26,283 bases of DNA from Bacteroidia bacterium. Lineage in GTDB: Bacteria > Bacteroidota > Bacteroidia > NS11-12g > UBA955. Both the position numbers and the translations under genes were made by a program. Shown in pieces: positions 15,227 to 22,895 of this stretch. The notes beneath the pieces are model-generated. The model did no database searches and was not told the origin of the DNA. It saw only the letters and a list, made by a program, of their open reading frames with translations. Numbering within the stretch: position 1 is the first letter of the stretch; every line of letters begins with the position of its first letter. The stretch covers positions 1 to 26,283 of the forward strand of contig JALQWO010000004.1 of the NCBI GenBank assembly GCA_023258655.1, given 5' to 3'.

Positions 15227-16205
15227 TGGCATTATCCAAGTTTCGGGTGGCCAAATAAAACAGTAAATAGGCAATCGCCCCGAAAACAATCATCAGCAAA
15301 TTACTGAATGCAACGGAAAAAATACCAAAACTGTTGGCATGAACTTCACTTAGTCCGTAAATCAGGGTTAATCCATACGCCAGTGTACCCCATACGCCTG
15401 CCCCACCGGGAATGGGTATGATGACACCCAATGAGGAGAAAATCACCACCCCCAGTGCATTGGCCAAGGTGAGGTGGTTGGTGATATCCAAACTTTGAAG
15501 CGTGCAATAGGTGCTCAGCCAATAGCCTATCCAAATGCCGTAGGACGACAGAATGAAAACTACGGGATGTTTCAAGTGTAGCACTGATTGGAGTCCGGCG
15601 CTGAATTTTCCCAGCAGTGAGGGTTCACTTTCACCGTTGGTTTTGGGCTTGCGGGCTCGTTGTTTCTTCAGATAGCGAACCCCCATAATGCCTATCAACA
15701 AGATCATCGAAATTGGGGCGTAATACGTCCCCAGCGGGGTGATGATGTATTGTTCGAAGAAGCTGTAGAATTCTTGAAATTGGATGCCCAAGCAAAGGAG
15801 GCAGAGCGACATCAGAACCAGCAAATCAATGATACGTTCGGTTACGACCGATCCCACCAAGGTAGGTACAGGGGCTTTCTCACTTTTTGCGGCCATGGCA
15901 CATCGCACGAATTCACCGCCGCGTGAGGTGGCAACATTCACCAAATAGCCTATCATCACGGTGTAAAAAGCACGAATTTTGTTGAGTGGGAAGCCGGCCG
16001 GTTCGGTGAGCATGTTCCAACGCCAACCGCGCAGATAATGGGCGTACAGCATGGTAACGGTGGCGCCGAGCAGCCAATACAGGTTGGCGTTTTTTACCGA
16101 TGTGGCCGTTTGTTGCCAATCGATTTTGAACCCAATGGCGGTGAATACTCCTGCTGCCAGCAGAATCATCAACACTTGGGAGATTATTTTTTTGTTGATT
16201 TTCAA
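15219..16205 (-). CDS. Flippase-like integral membrane protein (YbhN/AglD2, lysylphosphatidylglycerol synthase TM family)
   Basis: A 328-residue polytopic membrane protein with about seven or eight hydrophobic segments. It has family landmarks: YLRGWRWNML, the conserved NVATSRGGEFVRCA, TERIIDLLVL, and IPIPGGAGVWGTLAYG. The family (membrane part of MprF, YbhN, AglD2) is linked to lipid or lipid-linked sugar translocation; it has no lysyl-transferase domain. The best start is TTG at 16205, which overlaps the panD stop as TTGA, a coupling arrangement like the common ATGA; the next in-frame ATG is codon 13, inside the first membrane segment. The neighbours rfaE2 and GT2 suggest an envelope-glycolipid role. 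Confidence 0.9.
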   Translation of the reverse strand: MKINKKIISQVLMILLAAGVFTAIGFKIDWQQTATSVKNANLYWLLGATVTMLYAHYLRGWRWNMLTEPAGFPLNKIRAFYTVMIGYLVNVATSRGGEFVRCAMAAKSEKAPVPTLVGSVVTERIIDLLVLMSLCLLCLGIQFQEFYSFFEQYIITPLGTYYAPISMILLIGIMGVRYLKKQRARKPKTNGESEPSLLGKFSAGLQSVLHLKHPVVFILSSYGIWIGYWLSTYCTLQSLDITNHLTLANALGVVIFSSLGVIIPIPGGAGVWGTLAYGLTLIYGLSEVHANSFGIFSVAFSNLLMIVFGAIAYLLFYLATRNLDNAND

Positions 16206-16549
16206 ATGACTTGGTTGTTTCTGTCAGGAAACAAGTTTTTGGGTTGGTGGTTTTTCGCCTCCTCGGGGGTCATTTGCACGAAAGTCATGATGATGAGTTC
16301 ATCGCCCACTTGTCCTTTCCGGGCTGCTGCACCGTTCAAGCCAATGATACCTGTGCCCCGCTCGCCTTTGATGATATAGGTTTCGAAGCGTTCCCCGTTG
16401 TTGTTGTTGACAATCAACACCTTTTGGTTGGCGATCATCCCAGCAGCATCGATCAAATTTTCATCGATGGTGATGCTCCCCGTATAGTTCAACTCCGTTT
16501 GGGTCAAGCGGACGTTGTGGATTTTTGCTTGTAATACCTCGATAAACAT
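16202..16549 (-). CDS. panD: Aspartate 1-decarboxylase proenzyme
   Basis: Makes beta-alanine for pantothenate and CoA. The 115-residue proenzyme starts MFIEVLQAKIHNVRLTQ. It has the self-cleavage site Gly24-Ser25 in YTGSITID, which yields the pyruvoyl cofactor, followed by IANQKVLIVNNNNGERFETY and GLNGAAARKGQVGDELIIM. It is complete and normal in size. ATG at 16549 is the family start. The TAnnTTTG box at 16556-16563 is only 6 bases upstream, so the mRNA may be leaderless. panC is not adjacent; the gene instead leads the minus-strand envelope gene run. Confidence 0.97.
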   Translation of the reverse strand: MFIEVLQAKIHNVRLTQTELNYTGSITIDENLIDAAGMIANQKVLIVNNNNGERFETYIIKGERGTGIIGLNGAAARKGQVGDELIIMTFVQMTPEEAKNHQPKNLFPDRNNQVI

Positions 16550-16555
16550 GCGATG

Positions 16556-16563
16556 CAAAGGTA
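16556..16563 (-). promoter_or_regulatory. Candidate promoter of the panD operon
   Basis: On the minus strand TACCTTTG (16563 to 16556) matches TAnnTTTG. Only 6 bases separate it from the panD ATG, placing the expected transcription start at or next to the start codon. No -33 TTG at normal distance is seen. Confidence 0.45.
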
Positions 16564-16578
16564 GGACGATTTTGATGT

Positions 16579-16586
16579 ATTTTCGC
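16579..16586 (+). promoter_or_regulatory. Weak candidate promoter of recR
   Basis: TATTTTCG differs from TAnnTTTG at one position and ends 5 bases before the recR ATG at 16592. The panD-recR gap is only 42 bases, so any promoters of both genes must lie here or within the coding sequences. Confidence 0.3.
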
Positions 16587-16591
16587 GTCTT

Positions 16592-17197
16592 ATGCAATTT
16601 ACGTCGGGCATTGTTGAACAAGCGGTTGAGGCACTTTCATCCTTTCCGGGTATTGGCAAGCGAACGGCCTTGCGCTTGGTGATGTATTTGCTCAAACGCC
16701 CAGAAATGGAGGTAGCCCATTTGGCAGACGCTTTGCTAAAGTTGAAGACCGAGTTGCATTTGTGTGAAGTGTGTGGGAATGTGAGCGATCACAAGCGCTG
16801 TCATGTTTGTGTGAATCCCAACCGCAGTGAGGAAGTGATTTGTGTTGTGGAGGATTTTAGCGACCTGATGGCCATAGAATCCACGGCCCAATTCAAGGGG
16901 AAGTACCATGTGTTGGGCGGACTGATTTCTCCGATGGACGGGGTAGGTCCCGATGATTTGAATATTGCTTCATTGATCGGTCGCGTAGAAAATAGTTTGG
17001 TGGGAGAGGTGATGATGGCCTTGAGTGCTACGGTGGAGGGCGATACAACCATGTTTTATTTGGCCAAAAAGTTGAAGCCCATGGGGGTAACCATCACTTG
17101 TATTGCCCGGGGCATTGCTGTAGGTGGTGAAATAGAATACGCCGACGAAGTGACCTTGGGCAGGTCTATCGCCCAGCGAACGGAATATTTGTTGTAA
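16592..17197 (+). CDS. recR: Recombination mediator RecR
   Basis: Works with RecO (and RecF) to load RecA on gapped DNA. The 201-residue length is normal. Domain order: helix-hairpin-helix FPGIGKRTALRL, the four-cysteine zinc finger CEVCGNVSDHKRCHVC, the Toprim domain (EVICVVEDFSDLMAIE, HVLGGLISPMDGVGPDDL), and the C-terminal Walker B-like GGEIEYADEVTLGRSI. All metal and signature residues are present. It is the first gene of a plus-strand run; the glycosyltransferase fusion follows after 17 bases. Confidence 0.97.
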   Translation: MQFTSGIVEQAVEALSSFPGIGKRTALRLVMYLLKRPEMEVAHLADALLKLKTELHLCEVCGNVSDHKRCHVCVNPNRSEEVICVVEDFSDLMAIESTAQFKGKYHVLGGLISPMDGVGPDDLNIASLIGRVENSLVGEVMMALSATVEGDTTMFYLAKKLKPMGVTITCIARGIAVGGEIEYADEVTLGRSIAQRTEYLL

Positions 17198-17214
17198 TTT
17201 GCTCAATTCGAAGT

Positions 17215-19158
17215 ATGTCGCACAAACTATCGGTCGTTATCGTCAACTACAATGTCAAGTACTTCTTGGAGCAGGCGTTGCGTTCGGTGGAAAAGGCGAT
17301 TGTGGGCTTGGATGCGGAAGTTTGGGTGGTTGATAACAACAGTGTAGATGGCAGTGTGGCGATGGTTCAGGAGAAGTTTCCCTGGGTTCAGGTATTGGCG
17401 AACAAGGACAATGTGGGATTTTCGCGGGCCAATAACCAAGCGATTCGGGCGAGTAGCAGCGAGTATGTGTTGTTGCTAAATCCCGACACGGTGTTGCAAG
17501 AGGATAGTTTGACGAAGTGCTTGGATTTCATGGATAGCAGGTCCGATGTAGGGGCATTGGGGGTGCGCATGATTGATGGTAAGGGCAAATTTTTGCCGGA
17601 GAGCAAGCGGGGTTTGCCATCGCCGGCCGTGGCATTGTTTAAAATGACTGGCTTGAGTTCGTTGTTCCCAAAATCGCGGGTGTTTGGACGCTATCATTTG
17701 AAATATTTCAGTGAACATGAAACCCATGAGGTGGATGTGCTGAGCGGTGCTTTCATGCTGATGCGTGCTTCCGCTTTGGACAAGGTGGGGTTGTTGGACG
17801 AGGATTATTTCATGTATGGCGAAGATGTGGATTTGAGTTATCGCATCACGTTGGGCGGATACAAAAATGTGTATTTCGCGGGTACAACGATCATACATTA
17901 CAAAGGGGAAAGTACCAAGCGAAAGAGTGCCAATTACGTAAAGGTCTTTTACAATGCGATGGTCTTGTTTGCGAAGAAGCACTACAGCAGCTCCATGGCG
18001 GGTTGGTTTGCTTTTTTCATCCAAATGGCGATTTATTTCCGGGCCGGTTTGGCATTTTTTGCTCGATTGGCAGAGCAAATTTGGTTGCCACTGCTGGATT
18101 TTGTGTTGATTGTTGCCGGTTATGTGGGGATTGCCAAATACTGGGAGTTGTATCACAAGTTTGTGCGTGGGTATTATCCTCCTGAGTTTTATGGAGTGCA
18201 TGTGCCTTTCTATGCTTTGGTGGCGATTTTTTTGGTTTGGATTTCGGGGGGGTATGATCGGATCATGGTGGCGCGACGGTTGTTCCGGGGCGGAGCCATT
18301 GGTGCCATCGTGCTATTTGCTATGTATGCTTTTTTCCCGAGGGATTGGCAGTTTTCTCGGGCAATTTTGGCCTTGGGATCGGCCTGGGCCTTGGGGGCAT
18401 TTTTTATCAGTAGGGGATTGGCCCAGGCCTTCAAATTGGGCGGTGTGCAATTCGATCACGGCGGCCGCCGCAAAGTGGTTTTGGTTGGCGGTGTGGCGGA
18501 ATGCGAGCGCATTGAACGGCTGTTGAAATTGGGTCGTGTGAACCACGAAGTTTTGGGCTGGGTTTCGGTGAACGATGTTCAATCACAGGAATTCTTGGGT
18601 CATTTGGAACAATTGTCTGAAGTGCTGGCCATCTATCAACCTGATTTGGTCATTTTCAGCGGAAAGGATGTTCCCTCTACAGAAATTATGACGCACATGA
18701 TTGATTTTCAATCGCTGTCGGTCCAAGTAAAAATCGCACCGGAACGTGGAGAAACCATCATTGGGTCGGATTCCAAGAATCAACCGGGCGAGTTATTTAC
18801 GTTGGAGGTGCATTATCATTTGGCGCAGCAGCACCATTTGCGCAACAAACGGGTGTTTGATTTGATCTTGTGTGCTTGTGTGCTTTTGGGCGCAGGCATA
18901 CTGGTTTGGAACAATAGGGGTAGGGTATTGCTGCGACATTGGTTGGGCGTGCTTTTGGGACAAAAAACTTGGGTAGGATATGATCCTACGTCGCTGTCGT
19001 TGAAATTGCCGAAAATCAAACCTTGCGTGTTGGATGTTTCATCGCCTTATGTGGGAACAGGATTCGCCACAGATGCAGCGTTGGCCTATGCCCGCGACTA
19101 TGAAGTGAGCAAGGATGCCTGGGTATTTTGGCGGAATTTGTTAGGAAAATCGCACTAA
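17215..19158 (+). CDS. GT2 glycosyltransferase fused to a degenerate sugar-phosphate transferase-like region
   Basis: A 647-residue fusion. Residues 1 to about 290 are a rhamnosyltransferase-like GT2: LSVVIVNYNVKYFLEQAL, VDNNSVDGS, DNVGFSRANN, LLLNPDTVL (DxD-like), DVLSGAFMLMRA, and YFMYGEDVDLSYR. Several membrane segments follow (about 260-410), then a Rossmann-like part opening RRKVVLVGGVAECERIERLL (like the CoA-binding-type domain of polyprenyl glycosylphosphotransferases). The C-terminus (about 545-647) resembles the PglC/WcaJ transferase core by KRVFDLILC, WVGYDP and LPKIKP, but the usual central catalytic block is much shortened, so phosphoglycosyl transfer is doubtful. Start ATG 17215. 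Likely envelope polysaccharide work; the product is unknown. Confidence 0.88.
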   Translation: MSHKLSVVIVNYNVKYFLEQALRSVEKAIVGLDAEVWVVDNNSVDGSVAMVQEKFPWVQVLANKDNVGFSRANNQAIRASSSEYVLLLNPDTVLQEDSLTKCLDFMDSRSDVGALGVRMIDGKGKFLPESKRGLPSPAVALFKMTGLSSLFPKSRVFGRYHLKYFSEHETHEVDVLSGAFMLMRASALDKVGLLDEDYFMYGEDVDLSYRITLGGYKNVYFAGTTIIHYKGESTKRKSANYVKVFYNAMVLFAKKHYSSSMAGWFAFFIQMAIYFRAGLAFFARLAEQIWLPLLDFVLIVAGYVGIAKYWELYHKFVRGYYPPEFYGVHVPFYALVAIFLVWISGGYDRIMVARRLFRGGAIGAIVLFAMYAFFPRDWQFSRAILALGSAWALGAFFISRGLAQAFKLGGVQFDHGGRRKVVLVGGVAECERIERLLKLGRVNHEVLGWVSVNDVQSQEFLGHLEQLSEVLAIYQPDLVIFSGKDVPSTEIMTHMIDFQSLSVQVKIAPERGETIIGSDSKNQPGELFTLEVHYHLAQQHHLRNKRVFDLILCACVLLGAGILVWNNRGRVLLRHWLGVLLGQKTWVGYDPTSLSLKLPKIKPCVLDVSSPYVGTGFATDAALAYARDYEVSKDAWVFWRNLLGKSH

Positions 19159-19173
19159 ATTTCGTATATTAAG

Positions 19174-20337
19174 ATGAAGAAAACAGTCAACAGTCTTTAT
19201 GAATCGCGGAAATTTATCCGGATTATTTTGATGTTGCTGGCTGTGGTAATTAGTATCACCACGTTGTATTTAAGTCAATTGTTGGTGGTGAAAATTGCGG
19301 GTGAGGAGAAGAAGAAAATGGAAATGTGGGCAGAGGCTGAGAGTATCTTGTCTGATCCTTACAGCGAGGGAGATTTGGGATTCCAATTGCGGGTGGTGCA
19401 GTCAAACACAACCATTCCGGCAATTTTGGTGGATGATCGGGGCGATATCATCAACTTGGTAAACGTAGACACTGTGGGCAAAGATCCCGGATTTTTACAG
19501 CGAAAACTCGCGGAGTTTAAGGTAGAAAATGAACCCATCGTGGTGCCAGTTGACGAGAATACGGATTACAAGGTGTTTTATGGTAGCAGTACGGTGCTTA
19601 CCCAATTACAATACTATCCCTACGTGGTTTTGGGGATTGTGGCCCTGTTTATGTTTGTGAGTTACGCGGCCTTTTCCTATTCCACGCGAAGCGAGCAAAA
19701 CAAGGTTTGGGTGGGATTGGCCAAAGAAACAGCGCATCAGTTGGGCACGCCCATCTCAAGTTTGATGGGTTGGGTGCAGGTGATGGAAATGGGAGCGTTG
19801 CCAGAAAATGCTGGGGTAGAAATGCGGAAGGACATCGACCGGTTGAACATCATTACAGAGCGATTCTCGAAAATTGGCAGTGAGCCCGTATTGGAGGATT
19901 TGGATCTGAATGATGTGGTATTGGAGGCGATGAATTATATGAAGAATCGTTCAGGCAAAGGCGTGAATTTTGAGACAAGTTACTGGGGACATCCGGTGGT
20001 TTGTTCCATCAACAAAAACCTATTTCACTGGGTGATTGAGAACCTGGTGAAAAACAGTATAGATGCCATGGACGGGGCGGGACGATTGTCGTGCTCAGTG
20101 AAACAATTAAAAAACAAGGCGGTGGTGGATATCACAGATACGGGCAAAGGGATTCCGAGCAATCAAATGAAGTCGGTGTTCAAGCCAGGTTATACCACCA
20201 AAAAACGCGGTTGGGGCTTGGGACTTTCGCTCGCCAAGCGCATCATTAACGATTATCACCGGGGAGATATTTATGTGAAAGAGAGTATTCCAATGGAAAG
20301 AACAACCATTCGGATTGTGTTGACTGCCGCCGTTTAG
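19174..20337 (+). CDS. Sensor histidine kinase
   Basis: A 387-residue membrane kinase. TM1 is about 15-38, an extracytoplasmic sensor region of about 110 residues follows, and TM2 is about 147-167. The dimerisation domain has the phospho-acceptor His188 in AKETAHQLGTPISSLMGW. The HATPase domain has the N box IENLVKNSIDAM (288-299), G1 DTGKGIP (322-328), an F-like FKPGYTTKKRGWG, and G2 GLGLSLAKRII. No HAMP or PAS domain is evident. The H box AHQLGTP is a form common in Bacteroidota kinases. No response regulator is next to it, so it is an orphan here. It starts 15 bases after the glycosyltransferase fusion and may share its transcript. Confidence 0.95.
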   Translation: MKKTVNSLYESRKFIRIILMLLAVVISITTLYLSQLLVVKIAGEEKKKMEMWAEAESILSDPYSEGDLGFQLRVVQSNTTIPAILVDDRGDIINLVNVDTVGKDPGFLQRKLAEFKVENEPIVVPVDENTDYKVFYGSSTVLTQLQYYPYVVLGIVALFMFVSYAAFSYSTRSEQNKVWVGLAKETAHQLGTPISSLMGWVQVMEMGALPENAGVEMRKDIDRLNIITERFSKIGSEPVLEDLDLNDVVLEAMNYMKNRSGKGVNFETSYWGHPVVCSINKNLFHWVIENLVKNSIDAMDGAGRLSCSVKQLKNKAVVDITDTGKGIPSNQMKSVFKPGYTTKKRGWGLGLSLAKRIINDYHRGDIYVKESIPMERTTIRIVLTAAV

Positions 20338-20363
20338 GGTGATAGATTCACGGCGTGTTGCCG

Positions 20364-20394
20364 TTGGCGATGTGCTATTATTTCGGTAAGTTTG
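20364..20394 (+). promoter_or_regulatory. Promoter of the DUF4293 gene, apparently leaderless
   Basis: TTG at 20364-20366 and TAAGTTTG at 20387-20394 match the -33 and -7 elements with 20-base spacing. The ATG at 20399 follows after only 4 bases, where transcription itself is expected to start. Confidence 0.65.
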
Positions 20395-20398
20395 AACT

Positions 20399-20878
20399 AT
20401 GATACAACGAATTCAAACGGTCTATTTGTTTGCGGTGTTTGCCATCGGGTTGGTTTTGGTTTGGCAAGATCCTGTGTATGCTTGGTTTGATGGTGTGAAT
20501 CAACCGAGTTCGTATGTGTTGATGTTTTGGAACAGTTACACAGGAACAGCTCCCGGACAGGATGTAGTGTATGTGCCGGATTTGTTGACGATTTTGTCGA
20601 CTATCTCGGCGATGGCCATGGGTGTTATTTCGATCTTTTTTTACAAAAATCGGAAATTTCAAATGCGGTTGGTATTGACGGCATTTTTGCTATGTGTTTT
20701 GTTAGAGGCGGTTTTATTGGCTCGTTTTTATTGGTTCAAATCGGGTCATCCAACATTTGTTGGTCATTTGGGTATACCCTTGATTTGGCCTATTTTGATG
20801 GGGATGTCGGGATTGATGGCATATCGTGGAATCAAGGCGGATGAAGAGATGGTTCGCAGCATGGATCGCATTCGTTGA
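20399..20878 (+). CDS. DUF4293 family membrane protein
   Basis: A 159-residue membrane protein with four predicted hydrophobic segments. The N-terminus MIQRIQTVYLFAVFAIG, the middle IFFYKNRKFQMRL and the C-terminus KADEEMVRSMDRIR match my recollection of DUF4293 (typically MIQRIQ at the start, a YKNR--Q-RL loop, and KDEELVRSADRLR at the end). I know this family only from Bacteroidota, with no established function. The start ATG at 20399 lies directly behind a good promoter. The M14 peptidase gene follows after 2 bases and is probably co-transcribed. Confidence 0.88.
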   Translation: MIQRIQTVYLFAVFAIGLVLVWQDPVYAWFDGVNQPSSYVLMFWNSYTGTAPGQDVVYVPDLLTILSTISAMAMGVISIFFYKNRKFQMRLVLTAFLLCVLLEAVLLARFYWFKSGHPTFVGHLGIPLIWPILMGMSGLMAYRGIKADEEMVRSMDRIR

Positions 20879-20880
20879 GG

Positions 20881-21567
20881 ATGATGAAACGACTGAGTTT
20901 ATTGTTGTGTTTGTTGACTTGCATGGGCCAGGGGCTGCTTGCTCAGCGCAAGGGTTCTGGCAAGGAAGCAGGTAGCAAGGGTACAGTTGCTCCGGCGGCT
21001 GTTGTTGGGGAATCGGTTAGGGTGAAACCAGTGCAAACGGATTATGCCATGATTGCCAAGGACGAGTTTGGTACTGTGGGTTTGAGTGGGGCGATGCAGC
21101 GCGCCGAAGGCGCGCGCACAGCGAAGGGCAAAGCCCTGAGCCCCGAGATGCAAACCCTGTTTGATTCACTCCAGACTCCCTTTGAAAAATCGGGGGGATT
21201 GGCCACCGCCACTTACGCAGAATGTGTGGCTTGGTACCGCAAACTGGCCAAAGCCTTTCCTGCCTATTGCGCCCTTACCTCCATTGGATTGGGCGATGCG
21301 GGCAAGGATATTTATGTTTTCAAGTTGTTGGGTGAGCGGATGGGTAGGATGGATCGACTGGGAATGGAGGATGCAGGTATTGCGGCAGGTCCGGGCGTTG
21401 TGGCTCCACCCAAAGTGAAAATATTGATCAACAATAACATTCACCCCGGTGAGCCGGAAGGCACCGATGCTTCCATGTTCCTGGTGAGAGATTTGTTGTT
21501 TTTGGCCAGTATTGGCAAGAAACGTTGCCCTATTTGGAACTGCATGTGGTTTGTCAGTACAATGTAG
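20881..21567 (+). CDS. M14 family zinc carboxypeptidase, N-terminal fragment (frameshifted gene)
   Basis: First part of a secreted metallopeptidase. A signal peptide opens the protein (MMKRLSLLLCLLTCMGQGLLAQ), then a low-complexity linker holding GC-rich palindromes (21099-21137), then TPFEKSGGLATATYAECVAWY and NNNIHPGEPEGTDASMFLVRDL. The latter contains the HxxE zinc-binding pair (His188, Glu191) of M14 peptidases. After SIGKK (about 21525) the frame stops matching the family and ends at 21567; the continuing protein is in another frame from 21525. ATG 20881 or 20884 could start; 20881 is 2 bases after the DUF4293 stop. See the downstream fragment. Confidence 0.85.
   Translation: MMKRLSLLLCLLTCMGQGLLAQRKGSGKEAGSKGTVAPAAVVGESVRVKPVQTDYAMIAKDEFGTVGLSGAMQRAEGARTAKGKALSPEMQTLFDSLQTPFEKSGGLATATYAECVAWYRKLAKAFPAYCALTSIGLGDAGKDIYVFKLLGERMGRMDRLGMEDAGIAAGPGVVAPPKVKILINNNIHPGEPEGTDASMFLVRDLLFLASIGKKRCPIWNCMWFVSTM
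21099..21137. repeat. Paired GC-rich palindromes in the peptidase linker
   Basis: GCGCGCC (21099-21105), GAA, GGCGCGC (21109-21115), then AGGGC (21125-21129), AAA, GCCCT (21133-21137). They are translated in frame as part of MQRAEGARTAKGKALSPEM, just before the conserved catalytic domain. They resemble the palindromes at 1050-1068 and 2752-2783. Confidence 0.5.
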
Positions 21568-22895
21568 ATGGCACGCTTAACCGCAATGCCCACTCTCGAG
21601 CCAACCAAAATGGTCCGGTGGAATACGGTTTTCGGGGGAATGCCCAGAACCTCGACCTCAACCGTGATTTCATCAAAATGGACTCGCGCAATGCCAAAGC
21701 CTTGGTTGCGTTGATGGCTTCCGAAAAGTATCATTTGTTCGTTGACAATCATACCAGCAATGGGGCCGATTACCAATACGTCCTGACGTATTTTCATACG
21801 CGTCCCGAAAAGTTGATGCCCGAAATTGTGCCCAGTCTGTTGCAGCTGGAGGCTGGATTGAAGAATCAATTGACCCGCAATGATTGGCCTACGGCGCCGT
21901 ATGTGGAGACCATCAAAACAGTACCGGATAGCGGCCTTTTTGCTTTTTGGGAGAGCGGTCGGTATGCCACAGGGTTTGCCGCCTTGCACAACACCATTGG
22001 TTACACCGTTGAAACCCATATGCTCAAGCCGTTCTCACAACGGATGTTGGCCACATTGGCTTTCATGGAGCAGTTTTTAACGGTATCCACCGCGGATTCT
22101 TTACGTGCTCAGTTTGAAAAATTGCGGATGAATGGATGGGTGCGTAAGGTGGCAGACCAGCCCGTTCATTATTTGCCCATCGCCCATACGCTGGACATGA
22201 AACAGTATCAAATGATTCCCTTTAGAGGGTTTGAGTTTGGATACAGGCCCAGCGATGTTACCGGGGCTGATCGGTTGGTATACGATACCCGAAAACCTTG
22301 GGAAAAACCCGTGAAATATTACAATCATTATGTGGCAACGGACAGTGTTCAGGTCCCCAAAGCCTATATCATTCCCTTCGCTTATGATGACGTGATTCAA
22401 AAACTCAAGCGCAATGGGATTGCACTGCGCAATGTCCCCATCGATACGATGGTGAGTATGCGTGTAAGCTATATTTTGGATTTCAAAACCGTATCCCATC
22501 CCTATGAGAAGCACTACTTGCACCACAGTGTCAAAACCAGAGATACTGTAATCAAAGTGATGGTGAGGGCCGGTGATGTGGTGGCTGTGGTCAAGCCAGA
22601 CAATGAGCGCTTTCTCACGGCGGTGTTAGAACCCCGTGCCGCAGATTCCTATTTTGCTTGGAATGCTTTCGATGGAATTTTGCAACAAAAGGAAGGGTAT
22701 AGCGATTATGTATTTGAGGACAAAGCGGCGGCGTGGTTGAAGTCCCATCCCGAAAAATATGCCGAATTACAGCGCAAGAAAGCGCAAGATCCAGCCTTCG
22801 CCAAAGACACTTGGGCACAGCTGAATTGGGTGTATAAACAGACCGAGCATTACGAGCCCACCCACAATCTGTATCCCATTTATCGGGTCGATTGA
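21525..22895 (+). CDS. M14 family zinc carboxypeptidase, C-terminal fragment (frameshifted gene)
   Basis: Rest of the peptidase, in a different frame from its N-terminal part. It begins within conserved sequence (LPYLELHVVCQYNVDGTLNR) and continues with SRANQNGP, NAQNLDLNRDF (substrate-binding Arg region), the third zinc ligand in DNHTSNGADY, and the probable catalytic Glu in TVETHMLKPF. A long C-terminal region of unknown role follows. The natural join is SIGKK then TLPYLELH, restored by a single extra A in the AAGAAACG stretch at 21517-21524. The start listed is the first usable codon, not a real initiation site. The end overlaps the convergent membrane protein gene by 16 bases. Confidence 0.85.
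   Translation: MPYLELHVVCQYNVDGTLNRNAHSRANQNGPVEYGFRGNAQNLDLNRDFIKMDSRNAKALVALMASEKYHLFVDNHTSNGADYQYVLTYFHTRPEKLMPEIVPSLLQLEAGLKNQLTRNDWPTAPYVETIKTVPDSGLFAFWESGRYATGFAALHNTIGYTVETHMLKPFSQRMLATLAFMEQFLTVSTADSLRAQFEKLRMNGWVRKVADQPVHYLPIAHTLDMKQYQMIPFRGFEFGYRPSDVTGADRLVYDTRKPWEKPVKYYNHYVATDSVQVPKAYIIPFAYDDVIQKLKRNGIALRNVPIDTMVSMRVSYILDFKTVSHPYEKHYLHHSVKTRDTVIKVMVRAGDVVAVVKPDNERFLTAVLEPRAADSYFAWNAFDGILQQKEGYSDYVFEDKAAAWLKSHPEKYAELQRKKAQDPAFAKDTWAQLNWVYKQTEHYEPTHNLYPIYRVD

Noticed and set aside
18469..18478. GGCGGCCGCC perfect palindrome
   Set aside because: Short, loopless, within Gly-Gly-Arg-Arg codons; not distinctive.
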